A DNA stretch of 37,479 nucleotides from Calidithermus roseus (GCF_003574095.1 NZ_QWLA01000032.1:1-37479), one strand, 5' to 3'; shown: positions 23,882 to 32,358, numbered from the stretch's first letter. Program-made: numbers and translations. Notes: a model not told the origin generated them from the letters alone.

Positions 23882-25759
23882 CTACCTCCCCACCTCGGCA
23901 ATGGAGACAGCGGCCTCGAGCTTACCCTCGCCCTCGAGGTAGCGGATGGGCAGCTCGAGCCGGGCTTCCTCCTTGCCCTCGTAGAGCGCGGCGATGAGCG
24001 CGGCGTAGCGCTCCTCGACGGTCTTGCGCTTGACCTTGCGGGTGCGGGTGACCTCGTCGTCGTCGGGGTGAAGCTCCTTGGGCAATATGGCGAAGCGGCG
24101 CACCCGCAGTTCCTCGGGCAGCGCCGCCGAAGCCTGGGCGATCTCCTCGGAGATCAGGCGGTAGACCTCGGGACGAGCGGCCAGGCTCTGGTAGGTGGTG
24201 AAGGCCAGACCCCGGCGGCGGGCCCAGTTCTGGGTGTTCTCGGGGTCGAGTTCGACGAGCGCAGTGACGTAAGGGCGCCTGTCGCCGATGACGACCACCT
24301 CACGGATGTAGGGGGAGTACTTCAGGCGGTTCTCGAGGAACTGCGGCGAGAAGCGGGTGCCGCTGGCGAGGGCTCCCACCTCCTTCAGTCGCCCCAGGAT
24401 CACCAGGTGCCCGCGCTCGTCGAAGAAGCCAGCGTCGCCCGTGCGGAACCAGCCGTCGGGGGTGAAGGCCTCACGGGTGGCGTCCTCGTTGCCGAAGTAG
24501 CCCGCGAAGACCTGCGGCCCCTTGACCTGGATCTCCCCTTCCTCGCTGATGCGCACCTGGGTGTTGGCCAAAGGCCGGCCCACGGTCTCGGGCGGGGCGT
24601 CGCCCGCGCGGTGGGCGCAGGTGTTGGCGGCGGTCTCCGACTGGCCGTAGTACTGGCGGATGTCCAGGCCCAGCGCGCGGTAGAAGGTGAAGACCTCCGG
24701 CCCCAGCGGCGCCCCCCCGGTCACCGCCACCCGGCAAGCCGCCAGGCCCAGCCGCGCCCGGATGGGGCGGGCCACCAGCGGGTAGGCGATGGCGCGGGCC
24801 AGATCCAGCCCCAAGCCCACCCGCTCGCCCCGGAACTCGAGCCCGGCAGCCTTCAGCAGCACCCCCATGCCCCAGCGGTAGACGGCCTTCTTGAGCCAGT
24901 GGGCGTCCTCCATGCGGCTGCGCACGGTGGCCAGGGCCTCCTCCCACAGCCGCGGGGGGGCCAGGTAGAAGTCGGGCTGCACCTCCTTGATGTCGAGGAT
25001 GGAGGTGGAGGGGTCTTCGGGGAAGTGCAGCACCACCCCACCCAGAACCGCCTGCACCACCGAGAGCATCTGCTCGCCGATCCAGGGCAGGGGCAGGTAG
25101 CTATAGACCCATTCACCGCCCCGCAGCTCGAGCGAGTGGTCCACCGCGTGGTGGCCGGCCTCGAGCTGAGCGTGGGTCAGCATGGCCAGCTTGCTGCGGG
25201 CGGTGGTGCCCGAGGTGGGAGCCAGCAGGGCCACGGTATCCGGGCCGATCTTCTCCAATGCCGCCCGCACAGCCTGCCCAGCTTCGGGCGTCTCGCCCTG
25301 CGCGATCACGCGGGAGTAGGGGTGGACCTTCTCGCTCCAGTAGCGGCTCATCCCAGCCTCTTCCCACACCACCACGAAGCGCAGCCGGTGCAGGTGGGGC
25401 AGCACCTTGTCGAGCTGTTCCTCGTCACAGAGCACGATGCCCTGGGCACCCGTGAACTCGAGGAAGTAGGCCACCTCCTCAGGCATGGCGTCGGCGTAGA
25501 TGCCCATGGGCATGGCCCCCAGGGCCTGCGCGGCCAGCTCGGCGCTGACCCACTCCGGCGCGTTGTGCCCCAAAAGGGCCAGCACCCCGCCCTTCTCCAG
25601 GCCCAATTGCGCCATCCCCCCGGCCAGGCGCTGCACGTTGTCCCAGAACTGCGCCCAGGTGGTGGTCTCCCACACCCCGTAGCGCTTGACCCGATGCGCG
25701 GGAAGATTGGGCGTGGCCTGAGCGCGGCGGGCCAGGGCCTCCAGCAGCGTCCCCCTCAT
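23882..25759 (-). CDS. Acyl-CoA synthetase inside the transporter operon
   Basis: This 625-residue AMP-forming ligase belongs to the long-chain acyl-CoA synthetase (FadD/ACSL) type. The phosphate-binding loop reads TSGTTARSK, where the family has TSGTTGxPK; the later motifs QYYGQSETA, GDAGFFDERGHLVILGR and the C-terminal Lys in TRKVKRKTVEERY are intact. It would activate a carboxylic acid to its CoA thioester. It begins directly after the livG stop codon (no gap) and is followed 2 nt later by livM, so it is translated as part of the operon. This suggests a transported substrate that is trapped by CoA ligation. Confidence 0.9.
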   Translation of the reverse strand: MRGTLLEALARRAQATPNLPAHRVKRYGVWETTTWAQFWDNVQRLAGGMAQLGLEKGGVLALLGHNAPEWVSAELAAQALGAMPMGIYADAMPEEVAYFLEFTGAQGIVLCDEEQLDKVLPHLHRLRFVVVWEEAGMSRYWSEKVHPYSRVIAQGETPEAGQAVRAALEKIGPDTVALLAPTSGTTARSKLAMLTHAQLEAGHHAVDHSLELRGGEWVYSYLPLPWIGEQMLSVVQAVLGGVVLHFPEDPSTSILDIKEVQPDFYLAPPRLWEEALATVRSRMEDAHWLKKAVYRWGMGVLLKAAGLEFRGERVGLGLDLARAIAYPLVARPIRARLGLAACRVAVTGGAPLGPEVFTFYRALGLDIRQYYGQSETAANTCAHRAGDAPPETVGRPLANTQVRISEEGEIQVKGPQVFAGYFGNEDATREAFTPDGWFRTGDAGFFDERGHLVILGRLKEVGALASGTRFSPQFLENRLKYSPYIREVVVIGDRRPYVTALVELDPENTQNWARRRGLAFTTYQSLAARPEVYRLISEEIAQASAALPEELRVRRFAILPKELHPDDDEVTRTRKVKRKTVEERYAALIAALYEGKEEARLELPIRYLEGEGKLEAAVSIAEVGR

Positions 25760-26512
25760 CTAGGCCGACCTCCCCAGGTACGCCTCGGTCACCCGCGGGT
25801 TGTCCCGCACCCCGCCGGGCTCGCCCAGGTAGAGCACTTCGCCATACGACATCACCAGCACGCCGGTCGAGAGCTCGAGCACCGCCTTGAGGTCGTGCTC
25901 GACCAGCACCAGCGTCACACCCCATTCCCGCCGCGCATCCAGCAGGAAGCGGGCGAGGTCCTGCTTCTCCTCCAGCGAGAGCCCGGCCATCGGCTCGTCG
26001 AGCAGCAGCACTTTGGGCTTGCCCGCCAGGGCGCGGGCGACCTCCACCCGCTTCTGCAGGCCGTAGGGCAGCGCCCCGGCGTGCTTGTGGCGCAGGGGCG
26101 AGAGGTGCAGGTAGTCCAGCACCTCCTCGGCCCAGCGGCGGATGGCCCACTCCTTGCGGGCATCGGGGGTCAGGGCCCCATAGGCCCCCACCGCCAGCTC
26201 GGCCCCCAGCTTGACGTTGTCCAACACGCTCATGCCCCGGAAGAGCTCGAGGTTCTGGAAAGTCCGGCCCAGCCCCCGCCTCGCCCGCTCCTGGGGCGAA
26301 ACCCCGCTCAGGTCCTCCCCCAGAAAGCGCACCCTGCCCCGCTGGGGCCGGTAGAGCCCCGAGAGCACGTTGAGCAGGCTGGTCTTACCCGCGCCGTTGG
26401 GGCCGATGATCGCGAAGAAGTCACCTGGGTTCACCGCGAAGCTGACCCCGTTGAGTGCCCGTACGCCCCGGAAGGAGAGGGAGAGGTCGTGGGCCTCGAG
26501 GATGGGGGTCAT
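25760..26512 (-). CDS. livG: ABC transporter ATPase (LivG)
   Basis: This 250-residue ATPase has Walker A GPNGAGKT, the LivG-type signature LPYGLQKRVEVARAL and Walker B KVLLLDEPMAGL, followed by the typical VLVEHDLKAVLEL segment. It energises import together with LivF. The ATG at 26512 is chosen because AGGAGG lies 6 nt upstream. Starts further upstream (to 26689) would translate the heptamer array and the end of livF. The upstream spacer of about 110 bp holds four heptamer units, so livF and livG are not tightly coupled. Confidence 0.92.
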   Translation of the reverse strand: MTPILEAHDLSLSFRGVRALNGVSFAVNPGDFFAIIGPNGAGKTSLLNVLSGLYRPQRGRVRFLGEDLSGVSPQERARRGLGRTFQNLELFRGMSVLDNVKLGAELAVGAYGALTPDARKEWAIRRWAEEVLDYLHLSPLRHKHAGALPYGLQKRVEVARALAGKPKVLLLDEPMAGLSLEEKQDLARFLLDARREWGVTLVLVEHDLKAVLELSTGVLVMSYGEVLYLGEPGGVRDNPRVTEAYLGRSA

Positions 26513-26580
26513 GGAGCCCTCCTGTAGGGGCGTCGTATGCCAGAAAGCTGGCCTGCTTGCGCCCCAGGGCTCTGGAACTG

Positions 26581-26608
26581 GCGTAGGACGTAGGACGTAC
26601 GACGTATG
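26581..26608 (+). repeat. Heptamer mini-array between livF and livG
   Basis: Four units in one register: GCGTAGG, ACGTAGG, ACGTACG and ACGTATG. The array fills part of the livF-livG spacer of a single operon, so it is transcribed. It is the most regular of the arrays in the window. Confidence 0.65.
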
Positions 26609-26621
26609 ACCTTCGCCATAC

Positions 26622-27407
26622 TCACACCCACCTCTTCCTCCTGCGGTAGCGCTTGGCCTCGGCGAAGCCGCCGGAAGCCCCGGCGCCAAGGTAGAACTCC
26701 ATCACGTCGGCATCGCTCTGGGCGACCTGGGTGCTGCCCTCGAAGGCCACCCGGCCCTGCTCGAGCACGTACACCCGCTCCACCAGGCTGAAGGCGGCGC
26801 GGGCATTCTGCTCGACCAGGATCAAGGTCAGGCCCTTCTCTCGCCGCAGCTCACCCAGCACCCGCATGACCTCCTCGACCAGTATGGGGGCCAGGCCCAG
26901 GCTGGGCTCATCCACCACCAACACCCTGGGCTCGGTGAGCAGAGCCATGCCCAGCAGGAGCATCTGCTGTTCTCCACCCGAGAGGTAACCAGCCTGCTCG
27001 CGCCGCCGCTCATAGAGGCGGGGGAAGCGGGCGAAAACCTCCTCAGTGATGGCCCTGGCCCGCGCCGGGGAGAGCTTGTGGGCAGCGGCGGTAAGGTTTT
27101 CCAGCACGGTGAGGTAGCGGAAGACGGGGCGGCCCTCGAGGATCGGTGTAAGCCCCAGCGCCGCCACTTTGAGGGCCGAAGCGTGGGTGATGTCCTGCCC
27201 GTTCAAGGTGATCTTGCCGTCGAGGACCCGGCCCTCGTACTGGTGCAGCAACCCGGCGATGGCCCGCACCAGCGTGCTCTTGCCCGCCCCATTGGGGCCC
27301 AGTAAGCCCACCGCCTCGCCAGGCTCGGCCCGCAGCGAGACTCCATTGAGGGCGAGGATCACGCCCCGGTAGACCACTTTGAGGTTTTCGACGTTAAGGG
27401 AGGCCAT
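26622..27407 (-). CDS. livF: ABC transporter ATPase (LivF)
   Basis: This 261-residue ATPase has Walker A GPNGAGKS, signature YLSGGEQQMLLLGMAL and Walker B RVLVVDEPSLGLAP, followed by ILVEQNARAAF, the LivF hallmark. It acts with LivG. It carries a basic tail (AKRYRRRKRWV) absent from most LivF proteins, though this may be a local feature of the lineage. The ATG lies 9 nt after the stop of the 32-aa ORF and has no clear Shine-Dalgarno sequence, so translation may be coupled to that ORF. Confidence 0.92.
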   Translation of the reverse strand: MASLNVENLKVVYRGVILALNGVSLRAEPGEAVGLLGPNGAGKSTLVRAIAGLLHQYEGRVLDGKITLNGQDITHASALKVAALGLTPILEGRPVFRYLTVLENLTAAAHKLSPARARAITEEVFARFPRLYERRREQAGYLSGGEQQMLLLGMALLTEPRVLVVDEPSLGLAPILVEEVMRVLGELRREKGLTLILVEQNARAAFSLVERVYVLEQGRVAFEGSTQVAQSDADVMEFYLGAGASGGFAEAKRYRRRKRWV

Positions 27408-27416
27408 AGCTAGGTC

Positions 27417-27515
27417 TTACGTCGTACGCAGGGAGATGAGGATGCCGATAGCCGAAAACAGAAACAGGGTGTAACAGGCCCCTGTGCCTGCCCTTCGGGT
27501 CGCAGTCAGTGCCAC
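27417..27515 (-). CDS. 32-aa membrane protein inside the liv operon
   Basis: A GTG-initiated frame of 32 residues begins MALTATRRAGTGACY, followed by a hydrophobic helix (TLFLFSAIGILISL) and the end RTT. A full AGGAGG (27522-27527) lies 6 nt before the GTG, the best ribosome-binding site in the operon. The ORF lies 16 nt after livH and 9 nt before livF, so it fits as an operon gene. Its last codons overlap two heptamer units (27414-27427). It is too short for ordinary gene finders. It could be a small subunit or regulator of the transporter. Confidence 0.65.
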   Translation of the reverse strand: MALTATRRAGTGACYTLFLFSAIGILISLRTT

Positions 27516-27531
27516 TTTCTGCCTCCTCCGC

Positions 27532-28422
27532 CTAAACCCGCTCGATGCGGCTCTGGCCAAAGAGGCCGTAGGGGCGCAGCAGCAGCACCAGCAGCACGAT
27601 CACGAAGGGGATGGCTTCGGTGATGCCGGGGAGGGAGCCCTCGAGGTAGCCCGTCGAAAGTGCTTGCACCACCCCCAGCGCCAGCCCGGCGATCACCGCC
27701 CCCGGCACCGAGTCCATGCCGCCCAGGATGGCCACCGGGAAAACCATCAGCCCCAGCGCGATCACGTGGAAGCCCGGTCCACTGGCTGAAGCCAGCAGCA
27801 CCCCACCCAGCGCGGCCAGGGCCGCCGAGAGCCCCCAAACGATGCCCACCATGCGCGGCGCGTTGATGCCCAGCGCCAGTGCTGCCGTCTCGCTCTCCGA
27901 CACCGCCCGGATCATCACCCCATAGCGGCTGTAGCGCAGCAGAGCGATGAGCAGCAGCGCCACCCCGATCCCCACCACGATGCCCCACATCGAGCGGGCG
28001 GTGAGCACCAGGCTGCCCAGGACGATGGGCTGGCCCGGCAGTTCGCCGTTGTAGGCCTTCTGATCGGCGCCCCAGACCAGTTGGGCCACCCCGTCCAGCG
28101 TCGCCACCAGCCCGATGGTCGCCATGATCACCGCCACCACGTTGCGACCCAGCAAGGGCCGCACGAAGCCGCGCTCGATCAACCAGCCGAACAGGAAGGC
28201 CACCGGCAGGGCCACCAGCATCGCCAGGGGCAGCGGGAGGTTGAAGGGGGCGACGTTGAAGGTATAGACCAAGTAGGCCCCCACCAGCAAGAACTCACCG
28301 ATGGCGAAGTTGACCACGCTGGTCGCGCGGTAGACCAGCACGAAGCCCAGCGTGATCAGGGCATACAGAGCCCCCGTGGACAGGCCGGTGATGAGGAATT
28401 GCGGCAGAAGGGACAGGTCCAT
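27532..28422 (-). CDS. livH: Branched-chain-type ABC transporter permease (LivH)
   Basis: This 296-residue integral membrane protein has the LivH pattern: QFLITGLSTGALYALITLGFVLVYR, VVNFAIGEFLLVGAYL, the EAA-like loop IRAVSESETAALALGINAPRMVG, and GGMDSVPGAVIAGLALGVVQ. It forms the channel with LivM. The ATG overlaps the livK stop codon as TGATG, which fixes the start; the longer frame into livK is a shadow. It is immediately followed by the 32-aa ORF. Confidence 0.92.
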   Translation of the reverse strand: MDLSLLPQFLITGLSTGALYALITLGFVLVYRATSVVNFAIGEFLLVGAYLVYTFNVAPFNLPLPLAMLVALPVAFLFGWLIERGFVRPLLGRNVVAVIMATIGLVATLDGVAQLVWGADQKAYNGELPGQPIVLGSLVLTARSMWGIVVGIGVALLLIALLRYSRYGVMIRAVSESETAALALGINAPRMVGIVWGLSAALAALGGVLLASASGPGFHVIALGLMVFPVAILGGMDSVPGAVIAGLALGVVQALSTGYLEGSLPGITEAIPFVIVLLVLLLRPYGLFGQSRIERV

Positions 28423-29609
28423 CAGCCCAGGGTCACCCAGTCGGTGATGGCATCGAAGCGACCAGTCTTGACGTTGGCCCGGTAGAGCTTGGTGTAAGGC
28501 AGGCGGTGGTTGACGAAGCGCAGCGAGCGGATGAGGCCACCGGTGTCCCAATCGCCCATGTTGTTGAGGCTTTCCACCACCCCAGCGCGGTTGAGCTTGC
28601 CCGCCGCCCCTGCGCGACGATAGGCCTCCCAGATGGCCGAGCAGGAGGTGTAGGCTCCAACGTAGTAGGTGGTCTTGTAGTTGTTGTCCTTTCCCTTGCT
28701 GGCGCGGAACTTCTTGAGCTGATCAATGCCCGAGGCCAGGTTGTCGTACCAGTAGGGGTTGTGGTAAGCCACGATGAAGCCGTCGGCGGCGGCCCCCGCC
28801 CGCTGCATCAAGGCCAGCTCGGCGGAGTAGTAGGTGCCCATGAAAACAGCCTGCATGCCCTGCTCCCGCGCTGCCCTCAGCAGCAGCGGCTCGACGGTGA
28901 GCACGTAGCCGTGGCAGATGACGAAGTCGGGGTTGGCCTGGCGCAGCTTCAGCGCCAGCGCGGTAGCGTCGGGCACCGCCAGCGGCGTGACCTCCTCGGC
29001 CACGATCTCCATGCCTAGCTTGGGGGCCTGCTCCTTGACGTAGGGGATGGGGTCTTTGCCAAACTCCGAGTTGGAGTAGACCAACGCGACCCTGGCCTTG
29101 CCCTTGGTGCGGCGAATCTGCTGCAGGAGGGCGGCCATCATGTCGTTGTAGGTGGGTCCGAAGACGAAGATGGTGGGGTAGGTCTTGGGATCGGCCAGCT
29201 CGGTGGAGAAGGAGGTCGCGGTGTAGGGCAGTTGCAGCCGGGCGATCTCGGGAGCCAGGGCCTTGGAAAGACCCGTGGAGTCGCCATAGACGAAGAGCAG
29301 CTCGTCTTCGCGCTCGCGCGAGATGATGCGGTTGAAAGCTGCTGTACCCCTGGACACGTCGTAGCCGGTGTCCTCCACGATCAGTTCGACCTTGCGCCCT
29401 CCCACCCCGCCGCGCACCTCGTTGAAGTAGTCGGTGGCGTCGCGCAGGCCCTCGAGCCCCGCCTGCCCGGCGAAGGCGAAGGGCCCGGTGAGGGGGTAGA
29501 GCACCGCCATCTTCAGCGGTCGGCTCTGCGCCAGGCTGATCGCCAGGGGCGAAAATACCGTGGAAGCCGCTAATCCTGCCTTGAGAACCTGCCTGCGGGT
29601 CGCTTTCAT
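28422..29609 (-). CDS. livK: ABC transporter substrate-binding protein (LivK-like)
   Basis: This 395-residue periplasmic binding protein of the Leu/Ile/Val (Peripla_BP_6) family starts MKATRRQVLKAGLAAS, with a twin-arginine-like signal rather than a plain Sec signal. The mature part opens with LKMAVLYPLTGPFAFAGQAG and has FNEVRGGVGGRKVELIVEDTGYD and RVALVYSNSEFGKD, typical for the family. It defines substrate specificity, which cannot be read from the sequence; the CoA ligase in the operon favours an organic acid. A GGGAGG lies 6 nt before the ATG. It is the first gene of the operon, behind the promoter at 29690-29717. Confidence 0.9.
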   Translation of the reverse strand: MKATRRQVLKAGLAASTVFSPLAISLAQSRPLKMAVLYPLTGPFAFAGQAGLEGLRDATDYFNEVRGGVGGRKVELIVEDTGYDVSRGTAAFNRIISREREDELLFVYGDSTGLSKALAPEIARLQLPYTATSFSTELADPKTYPTIFVFGPTYNDMMAALLQQIRRTKGKARVALVYSNSEFGKDPIPYVKEQAPKLGMEIVAEEVTPLAVPDATALALKLRQANPDFVICHGYVLTVEPLLLRAAREQGMQAVFMGTYYSAELALMQRAGAAADGFIVAYHNPYWYDNLASGIDQLKKFRASKGKDNNYKTTYYVGAYTSCSAIWEAYRRAGAAGKLNRAGVVESLNNMGDWDTGGLIRSLRFVNHRLPYTKLYRANVKTGRFDAITDWVTLG

Positions 29610-29689
29610 GCACGCCTCCCTGTTACGCCGCCGGCGGAATTGAAACCACGGGCCAATTTCCGCTGCGGTCTAGGTTGTGTCGTGCCGTA

Positions 29690-29717
29690 AGCATACCAGT
29701 TTTTCCCAGGTTGGGAA
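29690..29717 (-). promoter_or_regulatory. livK promoter with palindromic operator
   Basis: On the minus strand there is a -35 TTCCCA (29712-29717), a 16-bp spacer and a -10 TATGCT (29690-29695). The -35 is one arm of the palindrome TTCCCAGGTTGGGAA as read on the plus strand (29703-29717), so a protein bound there would block the promoter. The regulator is not encoded next to it. Confidence 0.5.
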
Positions 29718-29860
29718 GAGTCCCCACCGCACACACGACAATTGCAGGGTGAGATCGAGGCGCCGGTGTTCCCCTCCAGTCCGAGGAGCCGTTACGACAG
29801 GCTGATCCCGTGCATCCGGAGCACCCGGCGCGGTAGGCTAAGGCTGTCAAGGGAAGCTTT

Positions 29861-30622
29861 ATGAGACTCGGTTTCAGCACCGCCACTACGGGACTGGACT
29901 ACCCACAAGCCTTCGAGCTGGCCGCACGGCTGGGCCTGTTCCTGGAAATCCCCTACGACCTGCACGAGATGGACCCCCGCTTGCCTCCAGCCCGGCAGCT
30001 TCTGGAGATGGGCCGCGCCGCTGGGGTGGAGTTTACCGTCCACCTGCCCTTCGTGGACCTCAACCTGGCCAGCTTGATCCCCGACGTGGGCAAGCTCTCC
30101 CTCGAGCGCGTGCGGCGCAGCCTGGAGTTCGCCCAAACCCTGGGGGCCTATTGCGGCGTGCTGCACACCGGAAAGGTGGCGGTGCGGCAGCTGCTGGCCC
30201 TGGAGATGGCCCGCCGCCACCTCGACACCGCGCTGCAGGCCCTGACCCCCCTGCCCATCCCGGTAGCTCTGGAGAATCTGGCTCTGAGCCCTTCCGACCT
30301 GCTCCAGGGCACCGACGAGCTGGCCGACGTGCTCGAGGCTCACCCCGAGTACGGCTTCTGCCTCGACGTGGGCCACGCCCTGGTGGAGGGCAAGGAAGGG
30401 CAGACCGAGGCCTATCACCAGCGCTTCAATGGCCGCCTGATCCACTGGCACCTGCACGACAACCTGGGCGATCGGGACAGCCACCTGCCAGTAGGCCTGG
30501 GGCGGGTCAACTGGAGCTGGGTGAAGGAAAAACTGCGGGATTTCAAAGGCACCATCGCCCTCGAGGTCACCGGGGGCCTCGAAGGAGTCGAGCAGAGCGT
30601 GCATTTGCTGCGCTCAGGGTAG
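29861..30622 (+). CDS. Xylose-isomerase-like TIM-barrel protein
   Basis: This 253-residue protein belongs to the AP-endonuclease-2/xylose isomerase-like TIM-barrel family (PF01261). Metal-binding residues are visible in order: VLHTGK (His), VALENLALS (Glu), FCLDVGHAL (Asp, His), HWHLHDN (His, Asp) and LEVTGG (Glu). Such proteins are sugar-phosphate isomerases, epimerases or endonuclease IV relatives; the short length and the LHDN segment favour the isomerase/epimerase group. The substrate is unknown. It starts with MRLGFSTATTG and has AAGGGA 8 nt upstream. Divergent from livK. Confidence 0.82.
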   Translation: MRLGFSTATTGLDYPQAFELAARLGLFLEIPYDLHEMDPRLPPARQLLEMGRAAGVEFTVHLPFVDLNLASLIPDVGKLSLERVRRSLEFAQTLGAYCGVLHTGKVAVRQLLALEMARRHLDTALQALTPLPIPVALENLALSPSDLLQGTDELADVLEAHPEYGFCLDVGHALVEGKEGQTEAYHQRFNGRLIHWHLHDNLGDRDSHLPVGLGRVNWSWVKEKLRDFKGTIALEVTGGLEGVEQSVHLLRSG

Positions 30623-30720
30623 GACGATGCGCGTTATAGAGCCTCGACAAGGGACATTTGACCCCTGAGACTCCCCTAACTTTGAGCTGGACTGGAGTAG
30701 TGCCTGGGCGCGGCTCTTGG

Positions 30721-30762
30721 TAAGCTAGTGCTCAGTGCCCAGTTACCTCTCCATTAGGAGAG
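30721..30762 (+). promoter_or_regulatory. Possible fbc promoter and leader hairpin
   Basis: TAAGCT (30721-30726) is a candidate -10 box; the -35 is poor. A perfect hairpin CTCTCC-atta-GGAGAG (30747-30762) lies in the predicted leader, just before the ribosome-binding site AGGAGG (30772-30777). Confidence 0.3.
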
Positions 30763-30783
30763 AACGGCCAGGAGGACTGATTC

Positions 30784-31824
30784 ATGCCTATCGAACGCAT
30801 CGAGGTCTATCTCAACGATTCAGCCGAGCCTATCCAGGTGCTGCGGCAGCCTCCCTTCAAGCTCAAGCTAGACACCCGTCAGCTCCCCGACGGTGAGCAC
30901 CTGTTCCGGGTAGTGACACACTTCAAGGGGGGCGGTCTGCAAGAGCAGCGCATCCCCTTCAAAGTCAACAACCTGCCCGACGTGATGGTGCAGGGCCTCG
31001 ACGAGGGTGCAGAGGTGCACGGCGATCTCGAGGTAGCCCTTCGGGTAGGCGACCCCGACATCCCCGTACAGCCCCAGCGCTTCCCCACCGCGCTCCTGAC
31101 GGTGGCAGCAGTGCTCATCCTGGGTGGGATCTGGGGCTTCTTCGCCCTTGGCCCCTCCTCACAGAAAATCATCGAGGAAGTAGCCCCGCCCCCCGGTCAG
31201 ACGGAGGCCCACGGCGGTGAGGGCGCCGTAGCGGTGGACGAGGCCCTTTTGGCCAAAGGGAAAACGATCTACGCGGCCTGCGCGGGCTGCCACGGGGCCA
31301 ATGGCGAGGGGGGCTTCGGCCCGGCCCTGGCTGGAAATCAGAACCTCAAGGACGCCCAGATGATCCTCACGGTCATCACCAAGGGCCGAGGCAACATGCC
31401 CGCCCAGTCCCAACTCTCCGAGGAAGACGTGACGGCAGTAACCACCTACATCCGCAACTCCTGGGGCAACAGCTTCGGCGGGGTGGGCGCCGGCGGAGAG
31501 AGCAAGCCCGCCGGGGAGGCCCCTCAAGCTGCCGACGCGGCTTCCTTGGCCAAGGAAGGTGAGGGGCTCTACGCCCAGAACTGCGCCGGCTGCCACCAGC
31601 CCGACGGCAAGGGAATGCCCGGCACTTTCCCGGCCCTCGCCGGCAACCAGAACATCAAGGACAAGACCTTCCACATCAGCACCGTGCTCAAAGGCCGGGG
31701 CGCCATGCCCGCCTTCGCCCGGCTCTCCGACCGCGAACTCGCAGCCGTGCTCACCTACGAGCGCGTGAGCTGGGGCAACGACTATGGCGCGATCAGCGAA
31801 GCCGAGGTCAAGGCCGCGCGCTGA
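30784..31824 (+). CDS. fbcC: Dihaem cytochrome c of the bc complex (FbcC)
   Basis: This 346-residue protein begins with an Ig-like domain of about 95 residues (IERIEVYLNDSAEPIQVL, LDTRQLPDGEHLFRV). One membrane helix follows at 101-123 (PTALLTVAAVLILGGIWGFF), then two class-I cytochrome c domains with CAGCH at 166-170 and CAGCH at 267-271 and Met ligands in GRGNMPAQ and GRGAMPAF. By orientation the Ig-like domain should face the cytoplasm and the haems the outside. It corresponds to the cytochrome c subunit of the four-subunit bc complex of T. thermophilus. The two haem domains look like a tandem duplication. AGGAGG precedes the ATG. Confidence 0.88.
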   Translation: MPIERIEVYLNDSAEPIQVLRQPPFKLKLDTRQLPDGEHLFRVVTHFKGGGLQEQRIPFKVNNLPDVMVQGLDEGAEVHGDLEVALRVGDPDIPVQPQRFPTALLTVAAVLILGGIWGFFALGPSSQKIIEEVAPPPGQTEAHGGEGAVAVDEALLAKGKTIYAACAGCHGANGEGGFGPALAGNQNLKDAQMILTVITKGRGNMPAQSQLSEEDVTAVTTYIRNSWGNSFGGVGAGGESKPAGEAPQAADAASLAKEGEGLYAQNCAGCHQPDGKGMPGTFPALAGNQNIKDKTFHISTVLKGRGAMPAFARLSDRELAAVLTYERVSWGNDYGAISEAEVKAAR

Positions 31825-31839
31825 GGCCAGGAGGAGCGT

Positions 31840-32322
31840 ATGTACCGCAACGACACGGTCATTCCCTGGTTTGCCATCCTCTTCGCGGTGGCGCTGTTTT
31901 GGATGAGCTACCTGAACGGCCAGCACATCGCGGGGCTGGCCGGGCACACCCCCGAAGAACTCTCGGTGGGCCAGATCGGGCTGATGGCTTTTGGCGCGGT
32001 GCTGTTCATGTACGGCTTCATGGGGCTCATGTCCAACTGGCTCGAGGGGGAAGAGCTGCGCCCCATCCGCCACTTCCCCGAGCCCAGCACCGCGCCTATG
32101 GTGGCCGGCATCATCCTAGTGCTGCTCCTCACCGCCATGGGCGGCTTCTACGTGCGCTTGCTCATCTACAGCGCCCAGACCGGCCACAACCCCACCCATC
32201 TGCAAGGCGGGCTCTTCGCGGTCATGGCCCTGGTGATCGCGCTGCTCCTGGCTACCTACAAGAAGTTCTACGAGCGCGAGGAAGCCGTCACCGAGGACGA
32301 GCACTCGGAGGTGCCCTGGTAA
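31840..32322 (+). CDS. fbcX: Membrane subunit of the bc complex (FbcX)
   Basis: This 160-residue protein has four hydrophobic segments: VIPWFAILFAVALFWMSYL, IGLMAFGAVLFMYGFMGLM, MVAGIILVLLLTAMGGFYV and LQGGLFAVMALVIALLLATY. It ends in an acidic tail (EREEAVTEDEHSEVPW). The position between cytochrome c and Rieske genes matches the extra subunit fbcX of the Thermus fbcCXFB operon, whose role is unknown. It lies 15 nt after fbcC with AGGAGG before the start. No cofactor site is visible. Confidence 0.82.
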   Translation: MYRNDTVIPWFAILFAVALFWMSYLNGQHIAGLAGHTPEELSVGQIGLMAFGAVLFMYGFMGLMSNWLEGEELRPIRHFPEPSTAPMVAGIILVLLLTAMGGFYVRLLIYSAQTGHNPTHLQGGLFAVMALVIALLLATYKKFYEREEAVTEDEHSEVPW

Positions 32323-32358
32323 GGCAGCGGGTGCCCCAATCAGGATAGAGGGTAAAGC

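Noticed and set aside
25195-25225. Broken phosphate-binding loop in the acyl-CoA synthetase (TSGTTARSK)
   Set aside because: Ser, Thr and Lys of the loop are kept and all other motifs are intact; related ligases tolerate changes at the Gly position, so I do not call it inactive.
24068-26527. 819-codon plus-strand frame
   Set aside because: It is antisense to the acyl-CoA synthetase and livG, both with full sets of motifs. The composition is typical of a high-GC shadow frame.
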